In this document: positions 6,571 through 9,721 of the stretch, piece after piece
Layout: each line of letters starts with the position of its first letter
Numbering within the stretch: position 1 is the stretch's first letter
NCBI GenBank assembly: GCA_050740975.1
Contig: JBOIEE010000340.1
Location: 1-9,721 of the forward strand
Length of the DNA stretch: 9,721 bases
Reading direction: 5' to 3'
DNA from: JBOHHR01 sp050740975
Lineage (GTDB): Bacteria > Pseudomonadota > Gammaproteobacteria > JBOHHR01
The notes under the pieces: model-generated
Told to the model about the DNA's origin: nothing
What the model saw: only the letters and a program-made list of their open reading frames with translations
The model's database searches: none
Translations under genes and position numbers: made by a program

Positions 6571-7995
6571 CTACATGAAGAACCGGTAGTCGTAAACGTC
6601 GTTCACGAGATCCGGTGTCTGCTTGACGACATTGGCGAAGACCTGCGAGTACACGAGCGTGACCGGAAGCGTCTTGTAGAGCGTGTTGTTGTTCCAGTCC
6701 ACTTTAGTCAGCGAGAGAATGCTCGAACAGGTATCGTGCCATCCCCCGTCACCGGAAAAGCGGCGCAGCATGATGGGACCAGGGATTGGCTTGAGCGCCG
6801 CTTCCTTGAACACTGGCTGATCTGCACGCTGCGGATTGACGCCCATCACGCTACCTTGCGTCCAGAGCAGGCATTCCGCGCCCGTCAAAGGTTGATAGAG
6901 ACCGGGACCTATCGGATAGCTGGCAGGAGCCGGTTTTTGCTCCGCCGTGGACGGGCCATCGACTTTAAGGCCGTACCAATTTGTGGTCCGCACGATCTGG
7001 ACGAGTTCGATTTCCGTCTTGCCGCCAAAGGCATCGAACGCCCCTTGTATTTCCTCTTCCGTGAAATGCATTGTTTTGTGGACGAATATCTTGCGCGGCA
7101 TCCGTCCGTTATGACTGTTCTGGTATAGAAGCAAACTCTTAGAGAGAACGGACTGCATTTCCTGATAGCTGAGATAGGGATTGCCTTTCCGGTCCGTGGT
7201 AAATTCCCGCGTATCGTAGGCGATGAATTCAAAACCGGTGCCGTCCGGATCAAAAACCTGGCTGCAACAGGTCGTGTATTCATGACCGTCCGCATGTTTC
7301 TTGATCGCGTAACTCAGGCCGATATAGGCTTCATCTTTGTCCCAGTCGGCAAGCTTCCAGGGAATGCCGCCCGCCTTCGCATAGAGTGCGACGCTGATGC
7401 CCCGCATCACATTGCCGCGGCAAGTCCGTGTGAAGGCGATATCGTTGACGATCTGTATAGGCAGATTGAGCGGCGCCACTTTCGCCTTGATCCGGTCATG
7501 AAGATTGAAGCCTTCATACTCGAAGCACTCTTTCCAGTTTGGGGGCAAATAGACAAGCACTACGTCGAACGCATTCTTCTGTCTCAGCAATCCGGCAATG
7601 GCCTGAAAGATCATATCCGCAAGGGCAATTCCGTTACCCGAAGCGGCCAGAGTATCGCATTCCTGCGGCGTGGCGCATTTAAGCGCGTCCGTCGCTGCAA
7701 TGAGCGGAATGCGGAATACACCCTGAAACCCTGAGTATGGGATATAGTAGTTCATGGCTTCTTTCGGAACGGCCGCGTTTTGAAGCTCGGACACAATCCC
7801 GTCGAGCTTGCATATGTACGCTGCGGGGGCAAGATAGGCAAGCCTGACCTGGCCGGGAAGGCCCAGCGCCGCACTGTAGGGACCATAGTGCGAAAGACCG
7901 CGAAGCGGGTGAATGTCCGTCTGTGATCCCTGGAACAGAAGCCGGGGCTCGGGCAACATCGCATGCGCAGGAAGGATTGAAGGATCACCGTGCAT
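6571..7995 (-). CDS. Short prokaryotic Argonaute (MID-PIWI), SIR2-APAZ associated type
   Basis: This 474-residue protein has the length and layout of short pAgos that work with SIR2-APAZ partners (SPARSA): a guide-RNA-binding MID domain and a catalytically silent PIWI domain, which with the partner senses invader DNA and triggers NAD+ depletion. Numbering from ATG 7995: the MID region holds FDVVLVYLPPNW (143-154) and the guide-end pocket segment FNLHDRIKAKV...LPIQIV (163-183). PIWI starts near YIGLSYAIKK (224-233), where slicing Agos have Asp after IG; here it is Leu. A second catalytic position reads FVHKTMHF (304-311) instead of HRDG. The C-terminal block KVDWNNNTLYKTLPVTLVYS (431-450) and the terminal RFFM are typical of the family. 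The start at 7995 is chosen because GGAGG lies 5 bases upstream; a GTG at 8007 is in frame but lacks one. The frame overlaps the end of the SIR2-APAZ remnant by 11 bases, implying coupled translation. No frameshift or stop is seen, so this subunit appears intact. Confidence 0.93.
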   Translation of the reverse strand: MHGDPSILPAHAMLPEPRLLFQGSQTDIHPLRGLSHYGPYSAALGLPGQVRLAYLAPAAYICKLDGIVSELQNAAVPKEAMNYYIPYSGFQGVFRIPLIAATDALKCATPQECDTLAASGNGIALADMIFQAIAGLLRQKNAFDVVLVYLPPNWKECFEYEGFNLHDRIKAKVAPLNLPIQIVNDIAFTRTCRGNVMRGISVALYAKAGGIPWKLADWDKDEAYIGLSYAIKKHADGHEYTTCCSQVFDPDGTGFEFIAYDTREFTTDRKGNPYLSYQEMQSVLSKSLLLYQNSHNGRMPRKIFVHKTMHFTEEEIQGAFDAFGGKTEIELVQIVRTTNWYGLKVDGPSTAEQKPAPASYPIGPGLYQPLTGAECLLWTQGSVMGVNPQRADQPVFKEAALKPIPGPIMLRRFSGDGGWHDTCSSILSLTKVDWNNNTLYKTLPVTLVYSQVFANVVKQTPDLVNDVYDYRFFM

Positions 7996-8380
7996 TGACC
8001 CCTCCACAGCTATAGGCTGTGCGGGTTCTTATCTCGAAAACGGCACTAAACTCAGCATCCGGGAAGCACGAAACCTTCATAGAATTACCTGTTCCCACGG
8101 AGCCGAGCAAAATACCGAACCATGCATCCAGAAGGTGATAGGCCTTCTTGTTGTAGCGCTTTAACCGTCGCTGGCGCATGAATTCCCTTGCTTCCTGCCG
8201 TCTTGCAAGTGGTTTGATCCAGATATCCGGTCTTAGCATGACCCAAAGCCTGCCATTCCGCTCTTCCAGCCGGATCGACACCGCCTCCGCCCACGTCACG
8301 TCCTGTAATCGGGGTACATTTCCTGTGAGGTAACCCGGCTTGTCGTAATACGCCAGCGCGTTCCGTAGGGGCGAGAACAT
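7985..8380 (-). pseudogene. APAZ domain, C-terminal remnant of a SIR2-APAZ protein
   Basis: The 131-residue frame matches the end of APAZ domains. It reads LRNALAYYDKPGYLTGNVPR, then TWAEAVSIRLEERNGRLWVM, LRPDIWIKPLARRQEAREF, the RYNKKAYHLLDAWFGILLG helix and a final TRTAYS. APAZ resembles the N/PAZ-side lobes of long Argonautes and clasps the short pAgo to complete the guide-binding complex. Here the first half of APAZ is missing. The frame is the same as that of the SIR2 fragment upstream but is cut off from it by two in-frame TAA stops (8411-8413 and 8384-8386). The ATG at 8380 has no ribosome-binding site and is likely just an internal Met. It ends in TGA overlapping the pAgo start. An intact SIR2-APAZ partner would be roughly 570 residues; the two remnants total about 314. 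Confidence 0.82.
7999..8005 (-). promoter_or_regulatory. Ribosome-binding site deciding the pAgo start
   Basis: The minus strand reads GGAGGGG, with the GGAGG core five bases from ATG 7995. It lies inside the 3' end of the upstream APAZ frame, so pAgo translation is probably coupled to that of its partner. Confidence 0.7.
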
Positions 8381-8410
8381 TTGTTAGCGCTCTGCCGGGA
8401 CAAACCGCTC

Positions 8411-8962
8411 TTACTCAGGCGTAGCATCATTCTGTACGACAGCATAGGCATAAGACCCCTCCAGATGGAAAGGAGACAAGTTCTTGCCGCTTACAGCCGC
8501 ATAGGCGATCTCAATCACGTCCTCGAAGTCGGTGGTAAAGATAATTTTTGCCAGTTCCATCTCAAGCAAGGCCGCCAGGGCGCGGTGGCCAATGTTCAGG
8601 GAGACCTTGTCGCTGGCTAGCGCCCTATTGATATACGTTTGCTGCGCCTCATAGTCATCGCCAAAGGTCAACTTGAAATAGAACGAGTACTCTTCCGGGC
8701 TCAACAGCGCAGGAAACCCCTTACTGTTCATGTAGGCCTGAATCTTCTGCTTGATGGCGTTGTTGTTAATATCATGGGACTGCAAATCCTGATTTTCGTG
8801 GAGGCAGTAATAGCGAAGTTTCAAATCCCAGATAATATCGACAGCGGTCGGCAGTCCGGCTGTGCGCGAAGTCCCTGCCCCCAGAAACCACATAAAATGG
8901 GAAGCGTTCTCGGAGTAACGCTGGAGAAACTTGCTTTCTGACAATTCCGCCGCCGCTGTCAA
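8411..8962 (-). pseudogene. SIR2 NADase domain, N-terminal remnant of the SIR2-APAZ effector of a short pAgo system
   Basis: The 183-residue fragment is the N-terminal Rossmann half of a SIR2 domain. It shows the NAD-binding loop FLGAGTSRTAGLPTA (26-40), DIIWDLK, a helical insert, IGHRALAALL (124-133) and the segment IIFTTDFEDVIE (140-151). In active SIR2 NADases the last motif reads TTNFD; here Asn is Asp (D145) and the following Asp is Glu (E147). In intact systems this domain hydrolyses NAD+ when the pAgo complex detects target DNA, causing abortive infection. The frame ends with TAA soon after HLEGSYAYAVVQNDATPE, where homologues continue into the rest of SIR2 and then APAZ. About 250 codons are missing before the APAZ remnant. 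The start is TTG 8962, supported by GAGGAAG upstream; a TTG seven codons later is possible. With the truncation and altered active site, NADase activity is unlikely. Confidence 0.88.
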
Positions 8963-8970
8963 CTGCTGCG

Positions 8971-8978
8971 CTTCCTCT
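8971..8978 (-). promoter_or_regulatory. Ribosome-binding site for the SIR2 remnant
   Basis: The minus strand reads AGAGGAAG eight bases upstream of TTG 8962. No ATG or GTG exists between this site and the preceding in-frame TAG at 8981-8983, so it favours TTG as the start. Confidence 0.5.
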
Positions 8979-9109
8979 GACTATCGCTGTGCCTGCTCCG
9001 TCTTGGGCTGTACGCCGATATAATGGTCCCCGGCACAGGTCCGACCACCAAAGACCGTATGAGTGATTTCGATAATAGGCCGGAAAATCGGGCGGGAGGC
9101 ACGGGAGCC

Positions 9110-9128
9110 AGATCTTTTAATCGTGCAT
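9110..9128. repeat. Imperfect direct repeat, copy 1
   Basis: AGATCTTTTAATCGTGCAT recurs as AGATCTTTAGTCGTGCAT at 9383-9400, with one base fewer in the T-run and one A/G difference. The two copies flank the COG4190-like fragment. Confidence 0.5.
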
Positions 9129-9215
9129 TCCTCCGACGACAAACCACCGAGAGGCATTGGTGGTGGCGGTCGAGGAGAGGATTCAAGTGCAGGCGCTTGA
9201 GCGGCCGCCCGATCG

Positions 9216-9230
9216 CCAGGTCCGACCTGG
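9216..9230. repeat. 15-bp near-perfect palindrome, possible operator
   Basis: CCAGGTC-C-GACCTGG has two 7-base arms around a single central base. Its core CAGGTCCGACC recurs exactly at 9036-9046, upstream of the SIR2 remnant. Dyads of this size can be regulator sites, and an HTH protein is encoded nearby, but the copy lies within a coding-like stretch and no binding can be shown. Confidence 0.3.
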
Positions 9231-9382
9231 TTCCAGGCGGACACAAGCCGCTTGCCCATGTCGTCTAGGCTGTTCCCATGGACTTGCAATTTGTTCAAGC
9301 TGCACTTCTCGCTTTCCGCTTTTCTGCTAGGAAGTACGCCTTATCCGAATGTGCTGACGCTTGCAAACGACTGGGCAGAGTT

Positions 9383-9400
9383 AGATCTTTAGTCGTGCAT
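9383..9400. repeat. Imperfect direct repeat, copy 2
   Basis: AGATCTTTAGTCGTGCAT, paired with 9110-9128. It lies in the non-coding stretch of about 220 bases between the HTH gene stop at 9522 and the TTG at 9298, which otherwise shows no recognised feature. Confidence 0.5.
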
Positions 9401-9521
9401 AAATAGATTCACGTCCGCAAGAAACTGGCCTAGGGAATCAGATCTTCTTGCTGCGCGCGCCTAAAGGTAACAGATTGATTGTAAGCCTCCAAAGTGGGAG
9501 CTCAAGTATCAGGCTTTGTTG

Positions 9522-9721
9522 CTATGCTGCAACGATCCGGAACTCGGTTGCCTTTGCAATCGGACGCACGTGTTGGTTCTCCCGCCGCATCTCGACGATG
9601 CCGTAATTGGACATGGTCTTTAACGTGCGAGAAAGATTGCTCGGCTTGCGGCCGGTAGCCTCGGCCAGAGCAGAGATCGATTCCGGCCTTATTTCCGTGA
9701 TGACTCTCAGGAGCGCACGAT
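9522..9721 (-). CDS. HTH DNA-binding protein, HVO_A0114/COG4190-like (possible antitoxin), C-terminal part
   Basis: The gene enters from the right edge and stops at TAG 9522-9524. The last 65 or so residues read RALLRVITEIRPESISALAE, then ATGRKPSNLSRTLKTMSNYG, IVEMRRENQHVRPIAKATEF and RIVAA. This is a winged helix-turn-helix: helix-turn-helix over PESISALAEATGRKPSNLSRTLK, wing over YGIVEM...VRP. The GRK-SNLSRTLK-M--YGIVE block is characteristic of HVO_A0114-type DNA-binding proteins. Such genes commonly sit directly after a small toxin gene and act as its antitoxin and autorepressor. The toxin, if present, would lie outside the window, so the antitoxin role is inference; the DNA-binding fold is well supported. 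Confidence 0.8.
   Translation of the reverse strand, partial: RALLRVITEIRPESISALAEATGRKPSNLSRTLKTMSNYGIVEMRRENQHVRPIAKATEFRIVAA

Larger units (their letters stand above)
8981..9298 (-). pseudogene. Possible COG4190/HVO_A0114-type HTH protein, N-terminal fragment
   Basis: From TTG 9298 the frame begins MNKLQVHGNSLDDMGKRLVS followed by AWNQ. This resembles the start of COG4190-like regulators or antitoxins, which open with a short strand and an S-xDMG-RF-SAW helix. In the family a conserved strand and a winged helix-turn-helix should follow; here the sequence from about residue 30 on (rich in Pro, Arg and Ser) does not match, so only about 28 codons are recognisable. The rest of the ORF to the TAG at 8981 is of doubtful coding value. 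It lies in the same frame as the SIR2 remnant and is separated from it only by that stop. The ribosome-binding site is weak (GAGAAG). It may be a truncated gene; chance resemblance is possible. Confidence 0.35.

Noticed and set aside
6239..6571. 110-codon minus-strand ORF after the pAgo gene with a hydrophobic start
   Set aside because: No ribosome-binding site, low-complexity Arg/Pro/Ser middle, overlap with the glycosyltransferase start, and better protein-like stretches in a different frame.
6364..7090. Shared TTCGTCCACAAA (FVHK) between the gap downstream of pAgo and the pAgo PIWI region, as a possible duplicated PIWI fragment
   Set aside because: Only about 12 bases match and the flanks do not; a match of this length within a window of this size is expected by chance.
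8639..8941. 100-codon plus-strand ORF opposite SIR2
   Set aside because: It is antisense to the strongly conserved SIR2 frame, with no family resemblance and no ribosome-binding site noted.
1..9721. CRISPR arrays, tRNA or rRNA genes, complete insertion sequences
   Set aside because: No regularly spaced repeats, cloverleaf sequences, rRNA stretches or transposase motifs were seen on reading both strands.

Overview
The window comes from a GC-rich Gram-negative bacterium. A NodT/OprM-type outer-membrane efflux lipoprotein, the codon use and the gene families present suggest a member of the Pseudomonadota; the exact group is not determined. Apart from the efflux gene at the left edge, every recognisable gene is on the minus strand. 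Much of the minus-strand content looks like a decaying accessory (defence) island.

Left part, 1-1740: the C-terminal part of an RND-efflux outer-membrane channel runs rightwards to 764. Facing it, at about 826-1197, is a zinc-finger-UBP gene that can only be read by switching frame several times, so it is a pseudogene. The stretch 1198-1740 has only unrecognised, possibly broken coding fragments.

Centre, 1741-6267 (minus): one very large gene of about 1,507 codons. It encodes a GT4-type glycosyltransferase domain, then a NACHT (STAND-class) NTPase domain, then a long HEAT-repeat array. It is interrupted by three frameshifts, near 4010-4020, 3697-3709 and 1924-1941. All three need a one-base skip and at least two lie in or beside short homopolymers. 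A NACHT NTPase with a C-terminal repeat sensor and a catalytic N-terminal domain is the layout of NLR-like bacterial immune proteins. A glycosyltransferase in the effector position is not one of the common effector types known to me, and this is the most interesting object in the window.

Right part, 6571-8962 (minus): a two-gene short prokaryotic Argonaute system of the SIR2-APAZ/pAgo (SPARSA) type. The pAgo gene (MID-PIWI, 474 codons) looks intact. Its SIR2-APAZ partner has lost about 250 codons in the middle, has two in-frame stops at the junction, and carries TTDFE where the SIR2 NADase motif normally reads TTNFD. The effector is therefore probably dead while the guide-binding subunit remains.

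Right edge, 8981-9721 (minus): a short N-terminal fragment resembling COG4190/HVO_A0114-type HTH proteins, preceded by the C-terminal HTH half of another member of that broad group that runs off the window. Relatives of these proteins are often antitoxins of toxin-antitoxin pairs. Taken together, the window reads as a pAgo system beside a NACHT-type candidate defence gene, both apparently damaged. For the NACHT gene, sequencing error cannot be excluded from the sequence alone.
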